From: Tenodera sinensis
Lineage: Eukaryota; Arthropoda; Insecta; Mantodea; Mantidae
Assembly: GCA_030765045.1 (NCBI GenBank)
Contig: CM060974.1
Coordinates: forward strand, 48,278,839-48,342,838
DNA: 64,000 nt
Direction of reading: 5' to 3'
Position numbers and translations under genes: made by a program. Every line of letters starts with the position of its first letter. Position 1 is the stretch's first letter. Of the stretch, positions 11,141-22,057 are shown one piece after another. The notes beneath the pieces were generated by a model. It did not search any database, was not told where the DNA came from, and saw only the letters and a list, made by a program, of their open reading frames with translations.

Positions 11141-11234
11141 GGCAACTAACTAATATAGTTCAACATTCAAGTCGACACTGCCTGTATATTAGGATCAGAA
11201 TATTGTAAATACGTTATGTAATATCGTTTAAGGC

Positions 11235-11240
11235 AATAAA
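11235..11240 (+). terminator. Polyadenylation signal of cuticle gene 1
   Basis: AATAAA 95 bases after the stop codon, in a stretch (CAATAAATTATTTTGTA) conserved after cuticle gene 2 at 29298-29303. Confidence 0.8.
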
Positions 11241-11431
11241 TTATTTTGTACAACATTGGTTAAATTTTATCTTCCCAAACTTCATATTATTCCTTTGTTA
11301 AAAATAATTACCTGGAATCGCAGTTCCAACTATCGAGCCTCGGTTATTGGTAATGCAGAAGCATCCCAATAGATTGCCGAAGAAATCGGGATAACCAAAT
11401 AACCAAATTGTTAAAATGGATAGTGACTTAT
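11241..11431. other. Downstream flank shared with cuticle gene 2
   Basis: Sequence such as GAGCCTCGGTTATTG is found after both genes, so the duplicated block extends past the polyadenylation signal. Confidence 0.7.
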
Positions 11432-12131
11432 GGAGCACTGGGAGTGAAAGCTCCACATTTCTTGATAGATTTTTCTGAAATTTTTACTGTGTTTGCATTT
11501 GTATGAAAATAGGTGGTACACCAAATGTCATTAAAATTGGATAATTCGTTTAGGATTTATAAATTATTTTATGAATTTAATAGACACATTTTCAAAATAG
11601 AGCTCGCATCTATTGACTTTTCAAAATTCATTTATATTGGCAGAACTGATACTCTAAAACATGGGTAACAATTGTATGAAGAGATATTTCAAATACCTTT
11701 GCTGACTATGCTGTACCTACATATTTTTTTAACGACAAAGAAAATTTAATCTTAAAAATTATTATTTTCATACAAAAAAAAGTTTTTGGAATCATGTTAA
11801 TGATAACATCAATGTTGAATAATAGTTTTGTTTAGCTGCTATTTATGAATACTTTTGGAAATTTTCATTGAATTTGAAGCAAAACTCAGGCGCGACCTTC
11901 TTTTGGAATGTGCAGAAATGTAGTTTTGAGAAAAACAGGCTTTGATATAGGAACATGCTGTGTATGTTAAGGGAAGAGCACTATTTGAAAGGGCCGTAAT
12001 GACCACATGGAGTGGGGGATATGAAAAATGTTAGTTGATCCAAATGCACAGGTGTTCCAGGAACATTTAAGGTAAAAAAACTATTTTCGACTTTTTGACA
12101 ATTTTGACCAAAATTTCACCCCCAGTGTCCC
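11432..12131. mobile_element. 700-bp non-autonomous DNA element at a TTAA-type target
   Basis: Left end GGAGCACTGGGAGTGAAA, right end in reverse complement GGGACACTGGGGGTGAAA, an imperfect 18-bp terminal inverted repeat. The flanks are TTAT (11428-11431) and TTAA (12132-12135). The paralogous site after cuticle gene 2 (29472-29490) reads straight through as GTGACATAAAATGG without the insert, so this is an empty-site-verified insertion. The TTAA-like target suggests piggyBac or Kolobok type. No ORF, so non-autonomous. Confidence 0.8.
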
Positions 12132-12379
12132 TTAAAATGGCCTAAAGCTATTCAGAATCATGGTACGTTTATTACATATGAAATATGCAAATTCCTTCCA
12201 AGCACACCTCAGTGATCCTGAAAAAGACTCCTTAGGTGCGCTGTAAAGCTGTCGAACTGGGTGTTATGTTGAACCATAAACTCACAGAAACACTATACCT
12301 ACGTTGCATTTTGTCACTGCATTTAGTAGCACAGTGGAGTTTAAGTATTTATGGCAACATGCTCTACAGCTTACAAATA
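12132..12379. other. Continuation of duplicated downstream flank
   Basis: Matches 29483-29630 after cuticle gene 2 (GCTAAAGCTATT, CACATCAGTGTGACTGAAAAAG-type block, TATGTTGAACCA). The duplication ends at about 12290. Confidence 0.65.
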
Positions 12380-12671
12380 CCGCGTGTTTCAAAATGAATA
12401 TAGAGGTTTTAGGCCTTGTATTTATTACGTTTAATTTATAATTATAAATCATACATCAAATGAAAGAGAAACTCAAATAGCTTGCCTACGTGCTCAATGT
12501 AAGCACCATTCTTCCTACGACACATATCCAGTCGATACGTGAGTTCTTTGAAACCTTGATCAGCATGTTTGGAGTAATTGTTGCAACAGCTGCTTGAATC
12601 CTGTTTCTTAAGTCGAGTAGGTCTATTGATAGCGGAGGCATATACGCATGATCATTTATGAATCTGCAAGG

Positions 12672-14778
12672 GTCGACGACGACGAAATATGGCAGGCTGA
12701 GAACAGCCCGAGGTGTGTCATTCGTGTACCTGCCCTTTTAGGGCTTAACCACTATATGACGGGATGTGGGGTTTTACAGGGTGGCGGGTGAAATTTAGGT
12801 AGTAGGTTTTAAGGAGGTAGCAAGATTATGCTCCTCAGCGGTTGCTTATTCAGTGTGCAACTTCCGTTGGGCACTGCTGGTGTAATGGTCCAAATATGGA
12901 GGTTCAGTAAATTTTGAATTTTATCCAAGCTTATCTTGGAGGACTGTCGTGATGTTCAGCTTTCGCTGTTGAAGGGGTGTCTCCTTCGTTACCGGGGATG
13001 CCCGCAAGCCATGTGGGGAACCCGGTGTCGCACACACGTGCGTTCAGTTGGGTCATAGTCCCCAAGAGACCTAACCAGGGCACTCCTATGTTGAGGAATC
13101 TGGTCGTATAATTTTATGCCCGGCGCCTGATTTCGTCTTCCACATACGGAAGAGACGAGGCTTCGTGCAGTAGTCTCGAAGGGAATCTGCGGCATACAGA
13201 ATAGATTATCCGAAGTCCTCTATTCTGTATACGCTGCAGACGCAGGAGATGGGAATCTGCGGCCATGCCCCAGATTTCGCAGGCGTAAAGGAGAAGTGGG
13301 ATTATGAGAGCCCGAAAAAGGCGTAGCTTCAGGGGAATTGGCATCCCCGACCGCAGCATGGGGTACAGTGAGGCAGTTGCCCCGCCGGCCCGTGCTGACA
13401 GGTCGTTGATGTGTTCCCGAAAAGCAAGGCCTTTGTCTAGCTTCACTCCCAGGTAGGAGATGGAGTTTACCCATTCAATCCTTCTTCGTAGATAGGTGAA
13501 TGTGGGGAGATTGGCGGGGAATCAGCGCTTTGTGAAGAGTATGGCGCGGCTTTTCTCCGGGACTAATGGACTATCGCCAACGCCTGCACCATTCTTGGAT
13601 GAGGCGGAGGTGTCGCTGTATAGGAAGGAAGGTTCTGTAAGGGTGTCTGTTTGTTGTGTAGAGCAACACGTCGTCAGCATACTGGGCTATGTTGACGTGC
13701 TGCTCGGTTGGCAAGTCGGCCACGTAGACGCTGAAGAGCGTGGGGGATAGAACAGAACCTTCGGGGACTCCGCCTCGGATTGACCTGCGTGTGGATTTAT
13801 TCCCCGCCACTGAGACTACAAAGGATCTGTGTTTCGGGTATGAGTGTAACACGCGTATTAGGCGTGTGGGTAGCTCCAGTTGGATGAGTTTCCGGAGAAG
13901 ACCGGCATGTCAGGTTGTAGAGAAGGCCTTCTCAACGTCCAGAGAGACCGTGGCGGTGTAGGCCTTGTCCTGGCATCCCAGAGCGGCAGCCTCCACCACG
14001 CGCAGTAGCTGCTGGGGTGTTGAGTGCCCAGGCCGGAACCCAAACTGATGGGGTGGGATGGCTTGAATGTCCCCTAAGGTAGGGGATAAGCGGGCGAGTA
14101 TTAGCCTCTCGAATACTTTCGAGAGTACTGGTAGGAGGCTAATGGATCGGTAGTTGGCGGGATGGACCGGGTCTTTCCCTGGCTTCAGTATGCAAATCAC
14201 CCGGGCCTCTTGCCACTCACGTGGGAAGTGGATGAGGCCGAGGCACATGTTGAAGGCCTTAGTCAGGTAGAGCACGTCCTTGAAAGGAAGGTGGCGGAGC
14301 ATGACAGGTGTTATCCCGTCAGGCCCCGCGGCCTTTTTGTGGTTGACGCGTCGGAGTACGCCCTGGACTTCACTGGGTTTCACGATGGGAAGCCGATCGG
14401 CCTCCTCAGGAGGACGTCGGAGATATCGACGTAGCTCCCAACGGACACGGTCGGAGAAGTCTAGGACCTGCGGGTTATTTCTCGGCCGCATGGTCCTCTC
14501 CAGGTACTCAGCAAACGCGTTTGCTTTGGCTTGGGGTTCGTAGGCCAGGCCTTGGGTGCCATGGATTGGGGAGGTGTGTGACCCACCTCGGTTTCTGAGT
14601 CGTTTGGCGATCCGCCACACGTCGCCGTCACCCAGGTTCAAACGAGACATCGTGTCGCAAACGCCTTAGAAGCGCTAGGTTGTGCGGTGCCTCTGACAGA
14701 GTCTGCGAGCCGCCCAAGAGCGGCGGATGAGCAGTAGTAGCTCTAGGGGCAAGACGTCGGGGTGAGGAGGAGCCAGAG
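12672..14778 (-). pseudogene. Jockey-type LINE, 5'-truncated, ORF2 RT with frameshifts
   Basis: Minus-strand RT of the Jockey clade. The first part (14650-13910, continuing upstream to about 14778) has GDGDVWRIAKRLR, KKAAGPDGI, PANYRSISLLPVLSKVFE, HQFGFRPGHST and SLDVEKAF. After a frameshift near 13900 it continues (13852-13571) with GGVPEGSVLSPTLF and an intact QYADD (YADD at 13670-13681). A further shift leads to 13446-13114 with LRLFRALIIPLLLYACEIWG, and coding ends in another frame near 12989 (PTERTCVRHRVPHMACGHPR). The 3' UTR runs to a GTCGTCGTCGAC tail near 12672. The endonuclease half is missing. It is inserted in the transposase gene of the surrounding mariner-like element, so it is the younger of the two. 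Confidence 0.85.
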
Positions 14779-15329
14779 CCGCATGATGCTATATCTGGTG
14801 AATGTGGAGGCCGTGAAAAACAAGCTTTGTCATTGGTCCCCTTGATGACAATCCAGAGATTGTGTACAATGTTGTCTAACCAATCGCAGTGAGGCACTGT
14901 CCATCTTGCTGCCAAATAAAGTTGTCTAATTCAGCTTCTACTAGTTGAGGAAGGGGCCATAGTTGTAGCGTATCAAGGTAAGAAACAACAGTTACAGTTA
15001 TTTCATTGAAATGGAAAGGCCTGTAATCTTTGCTTTGCGATATAGCATAAAAAACCGATGCACCTATACCATCTCGCGGGTATTAGCTGTCTTCCAAAAT
15101 TCACACACTGTGAGTATTCTATTTTCATTTAGGTGAAATGTCGATTCATTACTGAAGATGACGTGACGTGAAAACTATTTTTATGTAGCGACATTTCGTT
15201 TGCAAAGTTGGTACGTAAGCCATATTATAGATATATGCTTTAGAGTTTGTAACAACTGCAAACGATAAAGATGCGCATACACACAGGTATACGTATCAAA
15301 GCTGTTTGAGTTGCTCTTTCGTTTGATGA

Positions 15330-15537
15330 TTTTTTTTTATTTTAATTAACGTCCTCCAACATTGTGTCATATCGGACGAATGAATGAAATGAAATGGGTG
15401 AAATGATGCTCAAATGAGCCCGAGGTCCATGGAGCTTTAAGTTACCCGACATTCGTCTTCTCAGGGTAGGGAAAACCTCGGAAAAAAACCTTACCCGGAT
15501 AACTTACCCTAAGCGAGATTCGAACTCGCGATAATTT
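15330..15537 (-). mobile_element. SINE family 3 (tRNA-derived), 5'-truncated
   Basis: Minus-strand copy of the family also seen at 52.5 and 57.3 kb: B-box remnant CGAGTTCGAATCTCGCTTAG, then GTAAGTTATCCGGGTAAGG, CCATGGACCTCGGGCTCATT, and a T-run on the plus strand at 15332-15340 as its A-tail. It interrupts the right terminal repeat of the mariner-like element. Confidence 0.8.
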
Positions 15538-15606
15538 ATAATTGTAAGTTAAATGCAATAAATACTACAAAGACTTAAAACCGCTATATTCTTTTGGAAA
15601 CATGTG

Positions 15607-16279
15607 GACCCAAATGACTTTGCTTTCGAGGGGCCCTCCGTCCCAGGAAAGCACGATAGCGAAAGATAACAAGAAATGCGGCACGTTTGCGAAACGTTTC
15701 TGGGTAATTTGTGAACCCGTTTGCGAAATATCACTACAACATTTTACTTCCATGATTAAGGGGTAAACAAACAGAAAACAATTGTCCTTCCCAAGTTCAC
15801 CGGCTTAGGACTGTCTACGGCTTAGTTTAAAAGGTTGTGTGAAAATTTTGTCACATTGTCAGTTTCTTAAATTTGCTTTGCTTGGAATTGCATTCCAACT
15901 GGTACTTCAATAGTGTAGTTCTGTTGGCTCTATATTCATTCCTTTCATTCAGTGTTTTATTTTTATGTCGATCGCTGCCTTTTTCTGGACACATTTTCCC
16001 TTATTGACAGAATTAATTTTCATGTTAGCAAGAGTTGGCATATGCTTCGGAATATCTATTGTGTTATAAATGTTTGGATTTTGGAGAGTAAAATTGACTG
16101 TTGTAGAACCAATGGAATGATTCTGCTCCGTTTGTCATGCGTGATTCGTGACGCAAATGTTCCTCTAAGTCGAAAACGTCGCCTTTAAGATCTATAAGAT
16201 CTCGTCGCCAGGATATCTCCTATCCTGTGTTTGGTGTCCCGGTATCTGACTAGCTCTAGCAAGAGGTCCTAATCTGCAA
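15607..16279. other. No gene recognised
   Basis: AT-rich sequence with several short open frames and no family-level similarity that I can see. Confidence 0.4.
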
Positions 16280-16488
16280 AGGTCGGTCTGGGTGGCTCAG
16301 TTGGTTAGACGCTGGCCTACTGATCCCAAGGTCGATGGTTGTTAAGTGTGCTTAAAAACGACAGCACCATGTCAGTAGATTTACTGGAATGTAAAAGAAC
16401 TCCTGCGGGACGAAATTCCGGCACACCGACGACGCTGATGTGATCCTGGCAATTGACAGCGTCGTTAAACAACAAAATAATTTAATTT
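16280..16488 (+). mobile_element. SINE family 1 (tRNA-derived), full-length with target-site duplication
   Basis: Head GGTCGGTCTGGGTGGCTCAG with an A box (TGGCTCAGTTGGTTAGACG). The B-box region is partly deleted compared with the copy at 57.2 kb. The body includes GCTTAAAAACGACAG and GACGCTGATGTGATCCTGGC, with tail GTCGTTAAACAACAAAATAA. It is flanked by CTAATCTGCAA at 16269-16279 and 16489-16499, an 11-bp target-site duplication. Confidence 0.88.
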
Positions 16489-16499
16489 CTAATCTGCAA

Positions 16500-17626
16500 G
16501 GTATGCGTGAGTTGTGGTAGGAATGGAACCAAACGAAGAATTGACCAACATTTGACTTTATTTGCAAATTTCCAGATTTGCAGAGAACTGCCGACGATAT
16601 CTAAATAGAATGTAACTTTGTCTTCAACTGCAATTTTATAATACTTGAACTTTGTCACCGTTTGGCAACCGCCGAAAAATGTATACGCGCCAGCTTACGT
16701 ACAAATCGCAAGTTGCACGTGCAATGTCTGCTCTGTTCCAGACGAATCTGTGTTGCGTTGCATATGTTTTGCGTGGGCAACACGAAAGAAGCGATTTCCA
16801 TTGGTCAACTTTAGAGCACGTCATGGTAAGATACGAATCAGCCCGCGGAATCGTTCGGGCTTTGCACGTACAACAATTTTAACCTTATCACTCATTTAAA
16901 TCTACCTAGGCTTCCATTCTTGAGGCTTTAATCTATTCAGCTATATTACGTCTTCCCCTGAACTGTCGATTATAATCTCCTTTTGCTTCTTTCTATTATC
17001 AATTACATATATTCACATTATAATTTCGGTTTCATCCGTCAGATGGCGGAGCAGCACACAGAGATGGAGGAAAGGTGTTGAAAACGTAGTCGGTAAATCC
17101 CATATCAGAAATAGGAGCGATTCACATTAACACGACGAAACTATCGCCTACCTCAGAAGGTGATATGAAAGACAGTCCAAAAAAGTTCTTTAACCAAGTA
17201 CCGAGCTCTGATTCATTATCTGAATATGTTTAACAGAGGGTCTTTTCCTCCTGAGTTTTGCAATAAAAACATTGCTCTAAATGGAACGAATATGAGGAAA
17301 TCCGACAATGTGGAAAGCAAGCCAATGTATTAGCATGCGCAGCTTTTTCGAAATCTGCGTAGAAATGATGGATAAAACAATCTGGTCCCATTAAAGATAT
17401 TGCTATGCCTTTGAGCTTCGTCTACATGTTAATTTAAGTAGAGTATGATTTGCAGGGTAACAGGTGATACGCCACTGGTATATACATATAAAATTGCTGA
17501 CATGAACGTGTATGGTGTACAACTGGGCAAAGAAACGTGGCGAGTATGAACATTTTCCGTCCCTGATACTCCTCTCTGTTTACATAACATGTTCAAATTG
17601 TCTTTGCATGTAAACAATACATTCTG
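16500..17626. other. No gene recognised
   Basis: Mixed-composition sequence. Overlapping open frames near 16640-16900 show no recognisable domain. Confidence 0.4.
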
Positions 17627-17727
17627 TTATTTATTTATGCCAACAAACTTACTGTTGGTGTTTTTAAACACACAAGCCTTGTGTGTTTAAAAACACCAAC
17701 AGTAAGTTTGTTGGCATAAATAAATAA
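17627..17727. repeat. Perfect 49-bp inverted repeat (foldback), 3-nt spacer
   Basis: Left arm 17627-17675 (starting TTATTTATTTATGCCAACAA) and right arm 17679-17727 are exact reverse complements around GCC at 17676-17678. The same arm sequence occurs at about 51887-51930 and, inverted, at 52108-52150, so it belongs to a repeat family and is not a chance palindrome. Confidence 0.97.
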
Positions 17728-17985
17728 TAATTACCATGTGAAGGTTATTTAATCCTGGGATATAAAGTACTTACAATAGTAAGTCACCATTGGGGTAATT
17801 GTCTCTGATGTGAGACTGCCTTTGTGGTTTACCAGGAGAAATACGAACTGGCTTGAGAATTTAATGCCATTCTGGCAGTTTGTCACAATAGCTCAGTGGT
17901 TAGAGCGTCCACCCGGCAAGCGGAAGGTCTGTGGTTCAAATCCCAGTTGTGCCATTGAATTTTTAAGTTCCAGTTCTACCTCTTA
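17728..17985 (+). mobile_element. SINE family 2 (tRNA-like cassette), attached to foldback arm
   Basis: Starts TAATTACCATGTGAAGG, passes GTACTTACAATAGTAAGTCA and reaches a tRNA-like part at about 17885-17955: A box TAGCTCAGTGGTTAGAGC, B box GGTTCAAATCC. A tRNA-like fold is partial: the D arm pairs and the acceptor stem has 6 of 7 pairs, but position 33 is C and the T stem is poor. It is therefore a tRNA-derived repeat, not a working tRNA. The end is TTTTTAAGTTCCAGTTCTAC. Confidence 0.8.
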
Positions 17986-18316
17986 ATACATTCTGTGTTT
18001 TGGTTCTGACAAAACAAAATTGTTCATCTTGAAACGTGATCCCATTCTCCAAACTAAGTAGTGTGTTACAAAATTCGTCTATGTTCTTCGGTAGAGTTGG
18101 AAAATGGCTCCTTCTAGCAGCGTACATTGATTTTCTTACAAGTCTGAGGTGGTAATGTTTATTATCGGCTTCTTCGTCTTCTTCTTGCACACTATTTACG
18201 ATCACCTTATTAGGTCTGTTATGTTGATCATCGTCAGCCTTCCTCTCCACTGCAGTCACAACAGTCTCTAAAACAATATTGTCGTCCAAGGCAACTAGAA
18301 TAGAGAGGTAGGCCAT
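17965..18316 (-). pseudogene. Transposase-like fragment (possibly MULE-type), N-terminal part
   Basis: A 117-residue open frame starts at an ATG at 18316. It has an acidic linker (VQEEDEEAD) and then ARRSHFPTLPKNIDEFCNTL with LENGITFQDEQFCFV. The pattern R-R-x-x-F-P-x-L-P-K-x-x-x-E followed by a short F-x-F-V strand resembles the segment just before the catalytic domain of MULE-type transposases. This is pattern memory, not a search result. The frame runs into the end of SINE family 2 (last residues RGRTGT are SINE-encoded), so the repeat truncated it. Confidence 0.4.
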
Positions 18317-18660
18317 TCCGGCGAATCGCGCTGCTATTTGCTGTCACTCATGACGTCATCAGGAATACTAGTTTACCGCTATAGTTAGAGCACTGCATTG
18401 GTTTGTGCTATTGCCCAGTATAAAACGTCGCATAAATGTCAAAATAGACGGAAAGTTTCATTAAACGTAAAGAAATAACAAGCCCTGCGTGCTACAATAA
18501 CATTTTCCTCTTGTCATAGGACATATATCAGCACGAGATCGCCGATGTGAAGACAGGACGGTACGAAAGAGAGCATTATGTAATTTATCAGCTTTATCCC
18601 CAAAGAAATCTAAAGTTGAACAGTCATTAAATATGTTAATACCATAGGTCGTATAAATTA
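18317..18660. other. No gene recognised
   Basis: Contains TGACGTCA at about 18350, possibly part of an older element together with the fragment at 17965-18316. No coding signal seen. Confidence 0.4.
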
Positions 18661-18689
18661 AAAAATTATAATCTGGTTAGAATCACATT

Positions 18690-18968
<279 letters not shown>

Positions 18969-19093
18969 TAAATATCGTCGTAATTATCTTTATCATTATA
19001 CTTAGACAAGGTCTCTAATCCTCAAATGTATAAAACAAATTCGAAATTAATCACATACAGAAATACTGTCTTAAGAATACGTATATTTATTAA

Positions 19094-19324
19094 TTACCAG
19101 CTCATTGTCCTTGCTGGTACTTGCCACAGCAGTCTCCCATGTGTTCCCATGCCAATTTGGAATCTTTGTGAAGGCACAGGATCGCTTTTTAATTCTCTTC
19201 TTAATGCCAATCCTAGAAGCTCGTGTTTTAAATCCCGTTCGTAATCTTCGGGAAGGAATTGAACTGAATAAATTCTTGCATTACTGACATTAATAATTGA
19301 ATCAGCCCTTTTACACCGATACAC
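19094..19324 (-). pseudogene. THAP-domain C-terminal half, degenerate
   Basis: The frame from 19324 reads ARIYSVQFLPEDYERDLKHE, then LLGLALRRELKSDPVPS. This matches the second half of insect THAP zinc fingers, where the pattern is I-C-S-x-H-F-x-x-x-D/E-Y-E-R-D-L followed by a L-K-P-x-A-V-P-S motif (AVPxxF box). The zinc ligands Cys and His of C-S-x-H-F are replaced by Tyr and Gln, and the first half with its Cys pair is absent. It is therefore a remnant, either from a THAP-carrying transposon or a host THAP gene. Confidence 0.6.
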
Positions 19325-20239
19325 CCATTAACGCTGAAATATTACATTCTTAGGAAATTTATTGGTTTCTACTTTACTCATTGTACTACAGAAGGTCCAC
19401 CATCAGAAATAGATACTGGATAACTGCATTGTGTTGTTTATTTTAACAGATAGGCCTGGGATTGGGATATTAATGTGCTTCATGTTGTAAAAGTACCCTT
19501 ATTTCACTTGGTCCCGTGTATTCCGAGCCTCGCGTGTATTCCCAATGACGTCACACTGCTCCGGTACTGTTTGCGCGGGAAGGCGATTCTGGCCTGGTCT
19601 GATTGTCGTCACTTAGAGGAGCATGATTATGCGGAAAATGTTTAACTTCTAACATTTATAAACTCATTGGAAATCACAGAAGCCTTACAATATTTTTTTG
19701 TACAATAAACACGTATACCACCACTTTTTAGACTGGCCATCTTCCTAAACCTATATTTTTCACTAATCACGCACATATTTCGTCTCTTCGTCCCGATTAG
19801 TTTCTCTGTCTATAAATCCATGTGTACACTGTAAACTAGGGCTGGAGACGATACGAGAGTTGCCCGCTGTTTCCGGTTCTGGCGCCAGTTTTGCGGTACA
19901 CCGAGTAAACCGCGGTTTTACTCAAACGAAAAGTGAAATTAGGTGGCGCTGCCATATCTAGGCAATATTTTTGATTTTTTTCCCTTAGTTTTTTGGTTCT
20001 TTGGTTCTCTATAAGCACGTAAGCTACCACATTCACTATTATATTCCAAAAAACTTCTGTGGGGTCTTCTTTAGATAAAATACCACTATAAACGTGTCTA
20101 AGATCCTGTGTGTAACCAACCTACTACATCTGTTTATTTAGGTTACTAGTTGTAACAGTCATGAAAACAACTGGGACTAATTTTGGGTAACGATCGTCGC
20201 TCGAGCGTTAGATTACGCAAAAAATGTACGAGGCGTATT
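19325..20239. other. No gene recognised
   Basis: Unique-looking sequence with a G+C-richer patch at 19840-19920. No domain recognised. Confidence 0.4.
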
Positions 20240-21085
20240 TTTGCCTTCTCTACTGTTAAGTAGGGGAAGTATTGTACTCAACCCAAAAGTTCGACGTCGA
20301 GATTTCACCGGAAATATATGTTTTGAGACCCCCTGAATCCAAAAAAAATCATTTTTAGAAAAAGGTGTGTGTCTGTGTGTCTGTAGACAGCATAACTCAA
20401 AAACGAAAAGTCCGTTAAAAACCAAAGTTGGTATTTAAGTTTAATGTCTTTTAAGGATGTGACACGAAGATTTTGAAGAAAATAGTCCCAACCTAAACTA
20501 CCCTTTGAATGGAAAATTTTTCGAAAGTTTTGATTTTCTTGAAAATGGCTCTAACGATTTTGATCAAAATGTCATACGGTTGAGACATTTTGATAACAAA
20601 TGGAATGTATATCTTGAATTTTCTGGCTATATCCCCTGTAGTCGTATTTACTCTGGACGACTTTTGCAGAACTGGTAAACCGTTAGAGATAGACCAAATC
20701 ATACTTTACAAAAAATGCAGATCTTGCTAAAATACACAATTTGAGTCTCAATAAATTTTCTTGTAGGGTGAACCATTTCGGATATATTCCTTGTTACGTG
20801 TGTGAGTTTCAGAAAACAACTTTCGTGAAATGGATCATCGTTGTTCATTATTTTATGTTACGTGTGCAAAGAGAACGGAATCTCAAAGCTTTAAAAGATT
20901 TGACTGTCGCACAAAGGCTACTGTATTCTAATATTTCCCTTGCACCTACAAGGAAATAAGCAATAAGATAATTTGTACAAATGTTTATCTTAACTAACAC
21001 GAAGAAGATATAGGAATAAAGGTTTGTAAGAATGGCTAGTACAAGAGTAGAGAAAGTCATGTGAGTGCAACACATCAGATTTTTT
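20240..21085 (+). mobile_element. Element X, copy F (complete)
   Basis: Left box CCTTCTCTACTG (20244-20255) and right box AGTAGAGAAAGT (21047-21058), about 815 bp apart. The body contains ATATATGTTTTGAGACCCCC, AGAAAAAGGTGTGTGTCTG, CATAACTCAAAAACGAAAAG and the tail CATGTGAGTGCAACACATCA. Lies upstream of the cuticle gene 2 promoter. Confidence 0.88.
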
Positions 21086-21126
21086 TTCAAAGTAACAGAA
21101 AGTAACAGAACATTATTTTCCAAATA

Positions 21127-21474
<348 letters not shown>

Positions 21475-21849
21475 AAGCTAAATGGATTCTTGGACAGAAG
21501 CTACTTAAAATCTCTCTGGCGGAAATATTTTTTGTTGTTTGACATCATTCAGGAAACATATACTGACTGTGAGTGAATTTTAAATGTCGCTTAGCCCAGG
21601 TTGAATATGTCGGCACTAAGGTAATTTGCTCAAGAATGCTGATGCTAGGAACAAGACTATTAAAACCTAATTATCTAGAACTAACATGGCAATAATGAAT
21701 ACTGTTAACCCAGTATGCAGCAAACTGTGATATTTACATGGAACCCTACGTTCTACAAGACATCTGCAGGTTTCTGTGAAGTAGGTCCTGATAGCAAATT
21801 AAGAGTTGTGCAGTCATCTCTAGACAGGTAGCATCGTGCTTCTTGGGTG
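21475..21849. other. No gene seen
   Basis: Unique-looking sequence between the ATT array and the cuticle gene 2 promoter region. Confidence 0.5.
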
Positions 21850-22048
21850 CCACTTCTGTGGCAATGATGCGCTCCGGCGATGATGCAATGTGTTGTCACT
21901 ACTGCTTGTAGAGTTATCCCTGAGGTGATCCAGTTCTCGCTCCCCCAGGTCATGGTTATGCCATCATCCAATGCTCCAGTTGCACTATATAATGCCCACC
22001 AAAGTCTTCAGTCGTGCACAGCCATCAGTTACAAGAACATAACTGATA
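21850..22048 (+). promoter_or_regulatory. Promoter and 5' UTR of cuticle gene 2
   Basis: TATATAA at 21986-21992, TCAGTC initiator-like sequence at 22008-22013, ATG at 22049. Closely similar to the gene 1 promoter, but 12 bases shorter between TATA and the initiator. The promoter looks intact although the coding region is interrupted. Confidence 0.75.
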
Positions 22049-22057
22049 ATGGCTAAG

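Larger units (their letters stand above)
12380..15606 (-). mobile_element. Mariner-like (IS630-Tc1-mariner) DNA transposon, broken by a Jockey LINE and a SINE
   Basis: Two inverted, roughly 100-bp terminal regions match at about 80% by eye. The left starts at 12380 (CCGCGTGTTTCAAAATGAAT); the right, read in reverse complement from 15606, starts CCACATGTTTCCAAAAGAAT. Both continue into GAATATAGNGGTTTTA and AATTATAAAT. The minus strand between them carries a decayed transposase. About 15230-14785 contains TFHLNENR (family SDESTFHLNG) and a PHSPDIASCG block (family PPRSPDLTPCDFFLWG). About 12670-12500 contains DHAYMPPLSIDLLDLRNRIQ, IDWICVVGR and the usual C-terminal region. The two halves are separated by the Jockey insertion at 12672-14778, and a SINE sits in the right terminal repeat. 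Confidence 0.8.

Noticed and set aside
14628..14915. 95-codon minus-strand frame
   Set aside because: A chimera: its first part is mariner-like transposase sequence and the rest is the wrong frame of the Jockey insertion.
17885..17955. Possible functional tRNA gene
   Set aside because: A and B boxes are present, but the T stem is poor, position 33 is C, and the same sequence recurs at four other places with a shared tail: tRNA-derived repeat.
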